Shown here: piece after piece, positions 38,766 to 49,519 of the stretch
How the letters are laid out: each line of letters begins with the position of its first letter
Position numbering within the stretch: position 1 is the stretch's first letter
Source: Piezodorus guildinii
Taxonomy: Eukaryota; Arthropoda; Insecta; Hemiptera; Pentatomidae
NCBI GenBank assembly: GCA_023052935.1
Contig: CM041297.1
Location: forward strand, 2,718,280-2,782,279
Direction of reading: 5' to 3'
DNA length: 64,000 nt
Translations under genes and position numbers: made by a program
Notes under the pieces: model-generated
Database searches by the model: none
What the model saw: the letters and a program-made list of their open reading frames with translations, nothing else
What the model was told of the DNA's origin: nothing

Positions 38766-39339
38766 TGATAAGGTTTTTTTTATGGTCGTTTAATTTAAAA
38801 TAAAAAAACTCCATAATTTTTCTAATTTTTATCATAAGTTCATTTTTTAAATTTACCTTTATGTTATATTTGTTTTAAAATATATATATATATTTTTTTT
38901 TTAGAATAGAGAGTCAATAGAATAAATTCGGAATTCAATTGTTTTATTACTGACTCGATGCAAGTCTAGTGTTGAGATAGCTTCTGAGCGGTGAGGCTGT
39001 GCTGTATACAGACCAAAATCTATCCTCAAGGAACTCTGAACATTTGCAAACGTATTTGTGTCACTAGCTGCGTTCTTCTTCATCGTCTTATCATCGTTTC
39101 CCTTGGAACTTGGAAGAGCCACCCTGAGGTCCATTTCTTCGTTTCTCAACTGGACTTCGTTTACGTAATTATAGCCTATCTTTAACCTATATTGTTAATT
39201 AATTTATTTCTATCTTTAATTAATTTTGTTTACTATAATTTCTTACATATAATTAGTTCAAGTTTGTTTTTCATATTTTCTTGAATCTGTTTAATTAGGT
39301 AAATTTTGATTCCTATATTTTGGTTTATTTTCAATAATG
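38766..39339. other. Unassigned
   Basis: AT-rich, with short frames of 64-82 codons at 38901-39185 that overlap on both strands. No family recognised. Confidence 0.3.
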
Positions 39340-39640
39340 GACCTTTGTAATCGACAAAAAAAAAAAATTACCCTCAAAATTTGAGGGCTTACGTTTCAAG
39401 ATGCGTAAAACCCGAATAACTAATAAAAAAAAAATCCGTTTGTTTGCCGTCCGCTGCTTTTCTCCAAATCTAGTGGACCATTTTTTTTTTTTTAAATTCG
39501 CCACAAAAATACTAGTCCATGCAACGATGATACAAACACCTAGACGTTGATATCAGCTGGTTATTTTTTAAATGGCGGCCGATTGAAAGTGATTTAATTT
39601 ATTAACTTAGTTATTTTTGGAGATATAGAAAAAATGTATT
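39340..39640 (-). repeat. Repeat family C fragment
   Basis: Inverted C blocks: 'aaatttgagggcttacgttt', 'tgatatcagctggttatttt', 'aatggcggccgattgaaagt'. Confidence 0.55.
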
Positions 39641-39764
39641 TGTGTTTTTTAACTTACGTTTTATTGTGTGATTTTCAAACATCGTCCGTATATGCACCAT
39701 CGAAAGGCAGTTTTCGACAGATCTTTCAGGATTCTATCTCTCCTTTTTGTTTGTTTTCACATAA

Positions 39765-40395
39765 GACGAAATATATGATTAGTAGCAGAGACAGTGGCGA
39801 TCTTGGTGATATTGATATATCAGGGCATACTTTTGAACACGTTGAGAAATTCAAGTGTTTAGGAAATGCGTGTTATTATTCAGTTACTAAGTTACTTAGC
39901 TCGCGGCTTCTGTCTAAAAACTTAAAGTTTAGAATTTATAAAACTATTATTCTTCCAACGGTTCTTTACGGATGCGAAACGTGGCCGCTTACTTTGAAGG
40001 ATGAACAACGGCTTAAGGTTTTCGAGAATAAGGTACTGCGTAAAATATTTGGTCCGAAGAGAGATGAGGCCACTGGGGAGTTTAGAATGGTCGCACAACG
40101 CGGAATTGCGGAGTTTGTACCCTGTGAATATAATTGAGTTGATAGCATCACGGAGACTCAAATGGGGCGAGTAAAGTTGTTGGGTTCGGTGATGAACGGA
40201 TTCCGAGAAAGTTGGTATTCGCTGACCCGACTGGTAGGCGTCCGAAAGGTAGGCCGAAGCGTCGATGGGAGGATTGCGTTAAGGCTGATCTCGGTAGCTT
40301 GGGCTTGAACGGTGAACATTGGACGTGCTTGTGTAGGAGGAATTTGGTGGTATCGGCATTTGTTATTATTAATATCATTATGATTATTGTGTTTT
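39765..40395 (+). pseudogene. RTE-like LINE 3' fragment
   Basis: Reads TKYMISSRDSGDLGDIDISG, HTFEHVEKFKCLG, then (after a deletion) NACYYSVTKLLSSRLLSKNL, VLYGCETWPLTLKDEQRLKV, FGPKRDEATGEFR, and, frame-shifted, the PTGRRPKGRPKRRWEDC block. The 3' end lacks the UUCG hairpin ('cggcatttgttatt'). It starts after the catalytic box. Confidence 0.8.
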
Positions 40396-40439
40396 ACGGT
40401 GAAAATCCTGACTTATCAACGTTTATTAAGTAATTTCAA

Positions 40440-40510
40440 TCATGATAATATCGATATTCACATGTTTCCATCGAAACTTATTGTAATTATTTAAACTATT
40501 TTTAACTCTA
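40440..40510 (+). repeat. Repeat D fragment, left of RTE insertion
   Basis: 'cacatgtttccatcgaaact' and following D sequence, ending at the target duplicate 'tatttttaactcta' (40497-40510). Confidence 0.7.
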
Positions 40511-41011
40511 TAATAATGATAATAGGCTTACTGAACCCGAAGGTTCGATGCCGATACCACCATATTCCGTCTACACAGACCCGTCCAATGTTATCCGTCC
40601 ATGCCCAAGCCCCCGAGATCAGCCTTAATGCAATCCTCTCATCGACGCTTCGGCCTACCTTTCGGAAGTCTACCAGTCGGTTCTACGAATACTAACTTTC
40701 TCGGAATCCGTTCCTCACCACGCCTTAACAATTTTACTCGCCCATTTGAGTCTGCGTTGTACAACCTTCTAAACTCCCCAGTGGCCTCATCTCTCTTCGG
40801 ACCAAATATTTTAGTAGTGCCTTATTTTCGAAAACCTTAAGCCGTTGTTCATCCTTCAAAGTAAGCGGCCACGTTTCACATCCGTAAAGAACCGTTAGAA
40901 GAATAATAGTTTTATAAATTCTAACCTTTAAGTTTTTAGATAGAAGCCGTGAGCTAAGCAACTTAGCAACGGAATAATAACACGTATTTCCCACCTTTAA
41001 CCGGGACTTTA
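40511..41011 (-). mobile_element. RTE-like LINE, 5'-truncated, 14-bp TSD
   Basis: A 501-bp insertion into a D copy, flanked by perfect 'tatttttaactcta' at 40497-40510 and 41012-41025. Minus orientation: VGNTCYYSVAKLLSSRLL, ILLTVLYGCETWPLTLKDEQ, FENKALLKYLV and the GRLPKGRPKRR-type block, then the 3' hairpin (one mismatch, 40532-40547) and a short TAATAATG tail. Confidence 0.85.
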
Positions 41012-41105
41012 TATTTTTAACTCTAACATAATTTAAAAGTTCTTAAATGAATTTTAACATCATAGGTTAGGGGAAGTCGTGTGTTGCGTGCACCTGATTT
41101 TTTAA
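41012..41105 (+). repeat. Repeat D terminus, right of RTE insertion
   Basis: 'aagttcttaaatgaatttta', then 'gtcgtgtgttgcgtgcacct'. Confidence 0.7.
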
Positions 41106-41636
41106 TAATCATTAATCATTAGAAGTTACTTTTTTTATGGGATTTTTCGCTCTTTCTACGATATGTAGCAATGACATAATAGACGGTTTATCTGAGAGTT
41201 GACTATTCTAACCGGGGTGGCTAGATCGAAGTTTAATCTTCCATTGGCCAATTTGGGTTGATATGAACTTTTCATCTCTTTGTCCACAAAAAATCAAATT
41301 CCCCTCTGAAAAAATACCTATGGATCCCCCTTCAGGTACAATTGCGGTTGGATCTAATAATAGAACTTACAAAGCCGGAACCTTAGAGCTTGCTAAGAAA
41401 CTAAATATAGAAACTAAATGCACCCATTTGTATTTGGATCTTGACAATAGTCGGGAAACCCGAAGCGATTCATTAGACTTGGACGGGGAAATGTAAGCTG
41501 AGGCAAATCAAGAAAGCAGAAGAATGTCATATTAAGAGAACTGTTGACACCACAGTCAAGGATTTTAAGTACTTCCGTGAACTGAGCATATATCAATCGG
41601 AGCCTACGCTTTTATGTTTGTTTCTTTGTTTATTTG
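41106..41636 (+). other. Unassigned, coding-like segment
   Basis: Frame 41263-41496 reads PPSGTIAVGSNNRTYKAGTL, then ELAKKLNIETKCTHLYLDLD, and may continue with one frame change to about 41600. Its composition looks more coding than its neighbours', but I do not recognise the family. Possibly a decayed exon or an unknown element ORF. Confidence 0.3.
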
Positions 41637-41765
41637 TCGATGGGAGGATCGCATTAAGGCTGATCTCGGGGGCTTGGGCTTGTCCGGCGAACATTGGACG
41701 AGTCTGTGCAGGCGAAGTTTGGTGGTATCGGCATCGAACCTTCGGGTTCGGTAAGCCTATTATCA
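41637..41765 (+). mobile_element. RTE-like LINE 3' tip
   Basis: Last codons RWEDRIKADLGGLG, the 3' UTR, the hairpin cgaacc-ttcg-ggttcg at 41735-41750, and an ATTATCATTATT tail. A severely truncated copy. Confidence 0.8.
41735..41750 (+). other. RTE 3' UUCG hairpin
   Basis: In RNA: a six-pair stem closed by a cUUCGg tetraloop, directly before the ATT-rich tail. The same hairpin is at 47632-47647 (minus strand), and one-mismatch at 40532-40547. Confidence 0.8.
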
Positions 41766-41771
41766 TTATTA

Positions 41772-41811
41772 TTGTTTGTTTATTTATTTAACGTCACTTT
41801 ATGCTACTATG
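41772..41811 (-). mobile_element. SINE-1 3' tip
   Basis: 'tttatttatttaacgtcac', then 'tttatgctact'. Only the 3' terminal ~40 bp. Confidence 0.6.
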
Positions 41812-42420
41812 AAATTATTTAGCTTACCGCAAGCTACCCCGTCCAACTTGATACATTTAGAAACCAAAATAGTCTCAATGTTTATAGAAACCTTAAAAAT
41901 ACAGCATAGTTATACTATCAAAGTTAAAAACCTGACAAAAAATAGGCTACCATATTTATTAAACAATGAATTTGTTAAACAAAAGGTATACTGGATAAGG
42001 GATTTAAGAGAAATAGCTGAAAAACATAATATTGACATAGACATTAAACTTGACAATCAAAATAAATGGGATTTAATTCTACAGGAATTTAGAGTATCGT
42101 TAACAGAAATTTACAGATTAAAATATGTACAAAAGGCTTCAGTTTCGGAAAAAATGTATCTGTATAAAAACTTAAATTATGATTTTGGATCACATTACCT
42201 TGATGATAATCAAATAAACTTTAATGGGGTTAAATGGATATTCAAAGTTAGATGTGAACTTCTTTATCTCAACTACAACAGATTTTATTCAAATAGTAGT
42301 GTGATGTGTTCCTTGTGCAATAAAAAAGAAACAGAAAATACATTTCATTTCCTGGCTGCATGTCCGATTCTGTCTGAAATTATAAAAAAAAAGGTTGCGC
42401 CCAGACCGGCAGTGTGGTAA
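41812..42420 (+). pseudogene. LINE ORF2 C-terminal domain with zinc knuckle
   Basis: An open frame (214 codons from 41776; the first ones come from the SINE tip). FNGVKWIFKVRCELLYLNYN leads to CSLCNKKETENTFHFLAACP, a C-x2-C ... H ... C knuckle like the remnant at 941-1035. The upstream part is charged and has no RT motifs, as expected for the domain after reverse transcriptase in this LINE type. It abuts ORF1-like sequence at about 42480, so a rearrangement or two head-to-tail copies must be assumed. Confidence 0.6.
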
Positions 42421-42679
42421 CATCGTCTCCGTACCGATTGATCTTAGAATTCGTTTGTGAAGCCGTTTCGAAATAAGAATTGGTATACACGGAAATATAG
42501 TGTTTCAAAGTATTTCTGTGAATTTTGAAAAAAATCGGACGACGGATACCTCCGTGGTGATTGTGAAACTATTTGCTAATTTTTGGCTTCACCTGGTGTT
42601 ATCTGGAGCGGGCCTGAACAGGATAGCCCCCACCCGAGATCTGTTAGCCGTCTCTTATCTGGTCTCTTATCTAGCAAGG

Positions 42680-43640
42680 TCAGTGGCAGTACTGTTTATT
42701 TACTTGTCAAACCTATTGGCTCGTAAATACATGAATAGAAAAAAAGAGCTTAATGAAGGTATCTCTTCACCAAAATCTGTAGATTCAACGAAAAGAAAAC
42801 GGATTATAAATTCCCCTGAAGAAATAAAAAAGTTCAGACTGAAACAATAGAAGCCATGGAAATAGAAAAAATGATGGAACGGTTTGATAAAATGTTAGAC
42901 GTTAAATTTAAATCTCTAAAAAAAGATATACCATCAAAAGAAGATTTTAAATTGTTAGAAAATAAATTACTAATAGAAAATGAAGAGTTAAGAAAAGAAA
43001 TCAAAACATTAAAAGAAAAAGAGAAACATATGAGTAATATTATTGAGAATTTGATTAATAAAAATAAAATGAAAAACCTCATTTTCAGGGGTCTAAGAGG
43101 AAGTAAGGAAGATATTCCAAAAACTATCAAGACTTTATGCGACCAAGTGCTTAGTGTAAATAATGTCACAATTAATAATGCTTTTAAAATCAAGAATAAC
43201 ACGCAAAAAAACATAGTTCTAGCAGAATTCGATAACGAAAAAATTATATGGGATATTCTGAAAAATTCAAGGAAGTTAAAAGGCAGTGGTATCTTTATAC
43301 ACAGGGATCTTTCTGGAAGAACTAGGAAGAGAAGAAGGTGCCTATGGAGGATAAAGGAAAAAATTATACAAGTGGATAAGAGCGCTGTTGTCCAGATTAG
43401 AGATTTCTACCTTTTATTTAAAAACAAACTTCTGGGACTTTGATGAGGGTCTTAAATGTGATGGAAAAGATGGAATAAGGATTCTGGAAGAAGTAATGGG
43501 AACTACATTTTCCGAAGAAGTGATGAAGAGCATGAAAGCAGTTCTTGAAGAGGATCTCCGTAGCGGTGAGGCGGCCCCCAATAACAGTCAACCGTTTACC
43601 TCCAGTGCTAGTTCAAAAAACGAAGGAAAGTTAGTGTAAA
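42680..43640 (+). pseudogene. LINE ORF1-like protein (coiled coil plus RRM-like), broken
   Basis: ORF1 proteins of LINEs bind RNA as multimers. One frame ends RKRIINSPEEIKKFRLKQ (42850). The next (42856-43443) starts MEIEKMMERFDKMLDVKFKS and is a strong predicted coiled coil up to KEKHMSNIIENLINKN. MKNLIFRGLRGSKEDIPKTI, FKIKNNTQKNIVLAEFDNEK and FIHRDLSGRTRKRRRCLWRI follow, resembling the RRM and C-terminal domains of L1-type ORF1. A final frame continues to 43639. Three frames are needed, so the gene is broken. The LINE clade is uncertain. Confidence 0.6.
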
Positions 43641-44380
43641 AAATGGTATAAGTGAGAGTGATAAAGCTATTATTAATAATTTAGGTGAGATAAATATTTT
43701 ATGTTATAATATAAGGGGAAATTAAATCTAAAGAAAATGTTTTTGTTTTTAAATTTGTCAAAAAATTCGATATTTTTTTGTTGGTAGAGAAATTTCTAGT
43801 ATAAGAAAATGTTTTATTTTATAAACAAAAATTTTTAGATTTCGAATTGAAGTTTATAGGTGCTAAAAAGGGAGGGATAATGGGAAGAGCCAGTGGGAGA
43901 TATCTATCTATATGGATTTAATAAAACAAAATTCAATAAAATCAAGTTGAATACTGCATTATTCAAAACAAAATTTGTATTCAGTTAAAAATTAATGAAA
44001 AAATAATATATCTTGTTCTGATCTATTTAAATTCCAGTAATTGGAATAGTGAATTTGATGAAGTAATAGAATTAATTAAATTGACTAGAAATTATGATGT
44101 TGTTCTTATCGGGGACTGGAATGCTCACACTAGAAAATTGAAAATATATCCTAATGGAATTTTAGAGGGAACAAACTTAACAACTGAAATCAGAAATTTA
44201 AAAGACGGTAAAATAGATGAAAGAGGAATTAAGGTCGCGGAATTTTGTGAAGATAAAATACAGAAATTTTTTAGTACAACTTATATTAATATTAAATCTT
44301 TACAATAAATAAATCATAACGTTACTAAAAAAATATATATATAAATTATTATCAAAACTGAAAAAAAAAAAAAAAAAGAA
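43641..44380 (+). pseudogene. APE-type LINE endonuclease remnant
   Basis: INILCYNIRG (about 43695) is the start motif of an apurinic-type endonuclease. After a decayed middle, NYDVVLIGDWNAHTRK (44090-44137) carries the conserved GDxNAH catalytic block. No reverse transcriptase follows; the copy passes to a 3' tail. Confidence 0.6.
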
Positions 44381-44515
44381 AAAGGGGCAACTCGACAGAC
44401 GGCTTAACGCCATTGTCTTGTGGGCTTTGATCTAAAAAAAATGTATATATATGTTATTACTATTTTGTATATTATGTAAATAAAGCATTTATTCATTCAT
44501 TCATTCATTCATTCA
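44381..44515 (+). mobile_element. LINE 3' end with (ATTC)n tail
   Basis: 'acagacggcttaacgcc', 'aaataaagcatttattc' and about six ATTC units. Its tail type is shared with 1330-1391. Confidence 0.6.
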
Positions 44516-44747
44516 TTATAAAAAAATGTTTCGGAAAGAGTTCTCTAAAAGTTGATGATGTGATAAAATGTCTCAATGGTGATTACTGAGTGTCTGTATA
44601 CAATTTTTTGTAAAATTGCATGGCCTTATAGATATGGGCTTATTAAAGAATTTAATTATAATTGAAAACACTTTCTAATGTGTAATATTATTGATATGAT
44701 TGATTATTGTTATTTTTTTTCTGTTGTTTTATTTATAAGTTAATACA

Positions 44748-44779
<32 letters not shown>

Positions 44780-44964
44780 AGTTAGAAGGTGAACAGAATA
44801 AGTAAGTGACCTGTTTGACTATTGTATAATTTTGTAAAACTTTTCAGATCGGCTCCGGGCTCACGGTCTAAAAGACCATAGTTCTACAAATGTTTTTTAT
44901 ACTTATAATATTTGTTTTTGTTGTTGTAATATGCTTAAAGAAATAAAAAACAGTTATCTATCTA
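44516..44964 (+). other. Unassigned; TTA repeat and an element tail ending in TCTA repeats
   Basis: TTA microsatellite at about 44751-44777. At 44850-44968 a block 'cggctccgggctcacggtct', then 'aataaaaaacag' and a TATC/TCTA repeat looks like another retroelement 3' end. No coding part. Confidence 0.35.
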
Positions 44965-44967
44965 TCT

Positions 44968-45235
44968 AATGCTACTATGGCTAAACGGACGATGCTACAG
45001 TGGGAGTCCTAAATTTTGCCTATTCAGGTTTTATTAGGATATGAATCTTTAACGAGTACCTTACATCGCACAGGCTCGGGACCACCTTTTAACGTCCCCT
45101 CCGAAGGACGTCATAACTAAGGATTTTTTACTCCAATTATAAAATCCTAGGACCACCTGCGGGTTTGAACCCGTGATAGAAGGCATAGAAGGCTGTTTAT
45201 CTTAGCTACTATGCTAGAGGTGATCCCTCTTGTAC
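44968..45235 (-). mobile_element. SINE-1 copy (in an inverted duplication)
   Basis: Body blocks 'gatgctacagtgggagtcct', 'gtcataactaaggatttttt' and the B box complement 'gggtttgaacccg'. It is the inverted partner of the SINE at 47224-47476. Confidence 0.8.
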
Positions 45236-45606
45236 AAAGCATACTAATCAATCTACATTAAATTATTTTTAAATACATTTTTTTCTTTTACATTATAATT
45301 ATTATTTTAACCATTGACAGTTATTTTTAACGTTATTTATTAATATAACTACGGTTTCATGTACAACCTAGTTTTCTAGAGGCTTTTGTTAGTTCTTAAA
45401 TATTTTATCTTCGTGAGAGTTCTGTGGTTTGGGTCTCGTGGAACGATCCCAAAGGAACTTCCTAGAGAACATAATACAAGCAATAGGGATGTCGCGATTT
45501 TGGCCGATAATGTGATCCTGGACTGTCTGGGAATCATCCATTACCACATTTATGGTTAGCAGTGTATGTATGTGTATGTGTTTTACTTTCACTAACCTAT
45601 ATATGA
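45236..45606. repeat. Inverted duplication arm and D start fragment
   Basis: 45236-45370 is the inverse of 47090-47223 (shared 'aatcaatctacattaa', 'ttaaccattgacagtt' with differences). A D start 'actttcactaacctata' lies at 45585-45602. Confidence 0.5.
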
Positions 45607-45712
45607 AATACTAGCAGTACCAAATCATCGGCGTATCCCACAACTGGAACTTTATCGCCCAGTTTTAAACCTTTCTCAGTACACGTCACTTTTTTTATGA
45701 CATTCTAAAGCT
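45607..45712 (-). pseudogene. RTE-like LINE scrap
   Basis: The complement of the GYADDLVLL region ('gtaccaaatcatcggcgtat') and of the adjacent IEKVTCTEKG segment, with a stop. Confidence 0.65.
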
Positions 45713-46190
45713 ACTTCGTCTGCGTCAATTTCTGTTATTATGATCGCTATTAAGAAGTTTTTGAAAGAATATATTTATTATGTACTTACATGTAAATGAC
45801 ATTTTTATTTTATTGTGGCAGAAGAACATGGTGGTATTCTCGGCAACCCGATCTTGACGTAAATCCATTTCTAAGTGTTTAAATGTTTACCTCTATCATT
45901 TATTAATTGTTACGTCAAAAGATAAATTAACGGGAAATTGAATTATTTTAAAATTAAAAGGTGAATCATTAGGAATCATTGGGATACAAGGTTCATTTAC
46001 CTCGTTTTTCCTAGATTTTCCACTGATTCTTCAATCATATTGGTCGCATCATGATGTTATATAGCCTATAGCTCGATAAATGGACTATCCAACACAAAAA
46101 CAATTTTCCAATTCGAACTAGTAGTTTCTGAGATTAGAGCGTTCAAACGAACAAACAAACTCTTCAGCTTTATAATATTAGTATAGATAC
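45713..46190 (+). mobile_element. LINE 3' tail (RTE/CR1-like) in its last part
   Basis: The end 'cgaacaaacaaactcttcag', then 'tttataatattagtatagat' (about 46150-46190) is a tail that, from memory, is common to RTE-type LINEs and their SINEs in insects. The first ~300 bp are unassigned. Confidence 0.4.
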
Positions 46191-46194
46191 AGTA

Positions 46195-47040
46195 AGGTAA
46201 AGTATTGCGATCGTGAAAATTTTCGAATTCCAGTTTTCAACGGAAATACACTTTTTAGGGTCCCTTGAGTCTAAATGACCAAGTCCCGCAAAAAGGTCTG
46301 TGTGTATGTGGTAACTCCCGCGCGTAAACGAAAACTCCTATGAAACTGAAATTTCATACTGAAGACAAATATACGCCCGAGACGTTACAAAACCTCTTTC
46401 ATCAAAATGAGCTTACCAGAAAAGCCACTTGATACCATGCATTTTGCACTTTTTTTTCGATATTATCGAAAACGGTTCCGACGATTTTAATTAAACTCGC
46501 TATATAGATGTAAAATTTAATGGGCTTTAATATCATGTAGGTTTCATTCTGATTAAAATGGTCTGACATGGCTTAAATGCCAATATTTTACATTTTTTTT
46601 CCTGTAAAGTACATTTAATTTCGTAGATTTTATAAAAATAAATATATTATCTTGTTACCAGTGATGAAAAACACGTAGATATATAAGTTGAATGAATTCG
46701 ATATCTAACTAAAGGAGAAAACTGAAAAAATATTTTTTTGAATGCAATTATTTTATTTTGCACATAGCAACAGTAATATACACGTATAATATATCGTTGA
46801 AAAGCTAAAGCTTTTAGAATAAATATTATATAATGCACAAAATTGTAAAAATTAATAAAGAGTGATGAAAAGCCCATAAAACTGATTATTTTAGATAATA
46901 ATATAATAGAATATAAAATCAATTTAATTACTCCTTTAATAGTTTCACGTATTTTTATCTCTAACTGTATTTGAAAATTCTTTCATTGATTTTAAAAATT
47001 GAGGAAAGTGAAAGTCGTGTGATGTCGCACCTGATTTTTT
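46195..47040 (+). repeat. Repeat D, near-complete copy
   Basis: From 'aagtattgcgatcgtgaaaa' to 'gtcgtgtgatgtcgcacctg'. The TG block at 46297-46310 is short here. Confidence 0.8.
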
Positions 47041-47223
47041 TCTTTAGACAGATGTAAATATTCAAAAATATGAAATAACCAAAGAAAGTTGATTGAGTAT
47101 TAATAAATAAGTAGTAACGTTAAAAATAACTGTGAATGGTTAAAATAATAATTATAATGTTAAAGAAAAAAATTGTATTTAAAAATAATCTAATGTAGAT
47201 TGATTAGTATGCTGTGTAAAAGA

Positions 47224-47476
47224 GGGATCACCTCTAGCATAGTAGCTAGCATAACAGCCTTCTGTGCCTTCTATCACGGGTTCAAACCCGCAGGAGGTCC
47301 TAGGATTTTATAATTGGAGTTATGCCGTTCTTTGGAGGGGAAGTAAAATCGTGCTCCCGAGCCTTTAAGAAATCAGGTACTCGTTAAATATCCCTATCCT
47401 AATTAAACCTAGGTAAAATTTATAATTCCCACTGTAGCATCGTCCGATTAGCCAAAGCAGCATAAAGTGACGATTT
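47224..47476 (+). mobile_element. SINE-1 copy (in an inverted duplication)
   Basis: Head 'tagtagctagcataacagcc' with B box 'gggttcaaaccc', body and tail. Flanking sequence matches that of the inverted copy at 44968-45235. Confidence 0.8.
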
Positions 47477-47477
47477 T

Positions 47478-47571
47478 TTTTATTTATTTATTGAAATTTA
47501 CAACTGTATACAGGAATACAACAAGTAAATTAGATGAAATATATAAAGGCATGAAACACATAGAGAGAAGC
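47478..47571 (-). pseudogene. Jockey-A 3' UTR, left of the RTE insertion
   Basis: T-rich tail complement and 'attgaaatttacaactgtat', the Jockey-A 3' UTR end. The copy continues at 49520. Confidence 0.7.
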
Positions 47572-47580
47572 TTCTCAATG

Positions 47581-47583
<3 letters not shown>

Positions 47584-47624
<41 letters not shown>

Positions 47625-49519
47625 GGCTTACCGAACCCGAAGGTTCGATGCCGATACCACCAAACTTCGCCTGCACAGACTCGTCCAATGTTCACCGGTC
47701 AAGCCCAAGCCCCGAGATCAGCCTTAATGCAATCCTCCCATCGACGCTTCGGCCTACCTTTCGGACGCCTACCAGTCGGTTCAGCGAATACCAACTTTCT
47801 CGGAATCCGTTCCTCACTAAGCCCAACAACTTTACGCGCCCATTTGAGTCTCCGCGATGCTATCAACTCAATTATATTCACCGGGTACAAACTCCGCAAT
47901 TCCGCGTTGTGCAACCTTCTAAACTCCCCAGTGGCCTCATCTCTCTTCGGACCAAATATTTTACGCAGCACCTTATTCTCGAAAACCTTAAGCCGTTGTT
48001 CATCCTTCAAAGTAAGCGGCCACGTTTCGCATCCGTAAAGAACCGTTGGAAGAATAATAGTTTTATAAGTTCTAACCTTTAAGTTTTTAGACAGAAGCCG
48101 CGAGCTAAGCAATTTACCAACCGAATAATAACACGCATTTCCCACCTTTAACCGGGACTTTATTTCTTCCTGGATTTCATTTTTTCTTGTTATCATTGAA
48201 CCTAAATACTTGAATTTCTCTACGTGTTCAAAAGTATGACCTGAAATATTAATATCATCAAGATCGCCACCATTTCTGCAACTAATCATATATTTCGTCT
48301 TATCGGTATTTAATTCGAGACCTATTTGTTTACCGGTTTTTATTAACACACTTGTATTTAGTTGTATAGTTTCTGTGTCTTCACCTAGTAGTACCAAATC
48401 ATCGGCATACCCCAAAACCGGAATCTTGTCACCCATATGTAAGCCTTTCTCGGTACTCATCACCTTTTCTATAACATATTCTAAGGCTATATTAAACAAA
48501 ACAGGTGAAAGGGAGTCACCCTGTTTCAAACCCGATCGCACCTTAAATCTCTCGGAGTAATTATGACCGATTCTAACTTTATGAAATGTTTCCGACAAAC
48601 ACATCTCTACTAGGTTTACTAACTTTTTAGGTATCCCCTGTTCAATCATGATGTTATATAGCTTCTGACGGTCTATGGAATCATAAGCCTTTTTAAAATC
48701 TATATAAAGTTGATGGACTACACCGTTGTATTCCAGTTTCTTCTCTAATATTTGACGTAAGGAAAATATTTGATCAATAGTCGAGCGATTCCGCCTAAAA
48801 CCACATTGGTAGTCTCCGATAATTTCCTCAGCGTATTCCGTGATTCGGCTAGTTAGTATTGACGAGAATATTTTATAGCATACTGGGAGAAGAGAGATCC
48901 CACGATAGTTGTTACAATCCGTCCTCGGTCCTTTTTTGTGAATCGGAATAAGTATTGATTCTTTCCATTCTTCGGGTATTTTTTCATTTTCCCAGATCTT
49001 TTTAACTAAATCATGTAATTTGGAAACGCCCGCTTCTCCACACGCTTTGATTAATTCACTCGTGATATTATCATTTCCTGCAGCTTTATACCGTTTTAAT
49101 TTTCCTATCGCCATTTCAACTTCCTCTTTACTCGGTGCGTCTACCCATGGTTCAGCGCTCTGGTATTCAGAGGGAGGAGATCGATTATTATTTTCCGTAT
49201 TTAGAATGCCGTCAAAGTGTTGTTTAAATGTATTTAATATCTCAGTCGGATCCGCAATTATGTTGTTATTCGCATCTTTAACCCCATTCAATACAGGTTC
49301 AAATCTTTTACGCGATTTGTTTATACCTTTGTACATCTCTCTTACGTTATTTTCGCTTCTGTGTTTTTCTATTTCTATTATTTTGCCTTTAAGATACTCT
49401 CTTTTCTTATTTTTCAAGAATTTTGAAGTTTCGTTTTTTACTAACCGAAAGTAAGCCACATTATTATTGCTTGGATTATTTAAGGAATGGAAGCACTCAA
49501 TGGAATGGAATAAATGGAA
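47584..49519 (-). mobile_element. RTE-like LINE, longest copy, 12-bp TSD
   Basis: Inserted in a Jockey-A 3' UTR, with perfect duplicates 'ttctcaatggaa' at 47572-47583 and 49520-49531. The 3' end has the UUCG hairpin (47632-47647) and about 12 TAA/ATT units (47584-47623). The 5' end is truncated before the RT domain; the junction (about 49483-49519) carries extra target-like sequence. No endonuclease is present. Confidence 0.9.
47699..49459 (-). CDS. RTE-like reverse transcriptase (partial ORF2, intact frame)
   Basis: 586 codons without a stop. Order: KKGPRTDCNNYRGISLLPVC, the GFRRNRSTIDQIF box, YIDFKKAYDSIDRQKLY (first catalytic Asp), GLKQGDSLSPVLFNIALEYV, GYADDLVLLGEDTETI (catalytic Asp pair), TDKTKYMISCRNGGD, EKFKYLGSMIT. 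The C-terminal domain follows: LYGCETWPLTLKDEQRLKVF, FGPKRDEATGEFRRLHNAEL, ASRRLKWARKVV and GRRPKGRPKRRWEDCIK. All RT catalytic residues are present. The N-terminal APE endonuclease is lost by 5' truncation and the start codon is arbitrary. The open frame indicates a young insertion, yet it cannot initiate its own nicking. Confidence 0.9.
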   Translation of the reverse strand: MAYFRLVKNETSKFLKNKKREYLKGKIIEIEKHRSENNVREMYKGINKSRKRFEPVLNGVKDANNNIIADPTEILNTFKQHFDGILNTENNNRSPPSEYQSAEPWVDAPSKEEVEMAIGKLKRYKAAGNDNITSELIKACGEAGVSKLHDLVKKIWENEKIPEEWKESILIPIHKKGPRTDCNNYRGISLLPVCYKIFSSILTSRITEYAEEIIGDYQCGFRRNRSTIDQIFSLRQILEKKLEYNGVVHQLYIDFKKAYDSIDRQKLYNIMIEQGIPKKLVNLVEMCLSETFHKVRIGHNYSERFKVRSGLKQGDSLSPVLFNIALEYVIEKVMSTEKGLHMGDKIPVLGYADDLVLLGEDTETIQLNTSVLIKTGKQIGLELNTDKTKYMISCRNGGDLDDINISGHTFEHVEKFKYLGSMITRKNEIQEEIKSRLKVGNACYYSVGKLLSSRLLSKNLKVRTYKTIILPTVLYGCETWPLTLKDEQRLKVFENKVLRKIFGPKRDEATGEFRRLHNAELRSLYPVNIIELIASRRLKWARKVVGLSEERIPRKLVFAEPTGRRPKGRPKRRWEDCIKADLGAWA

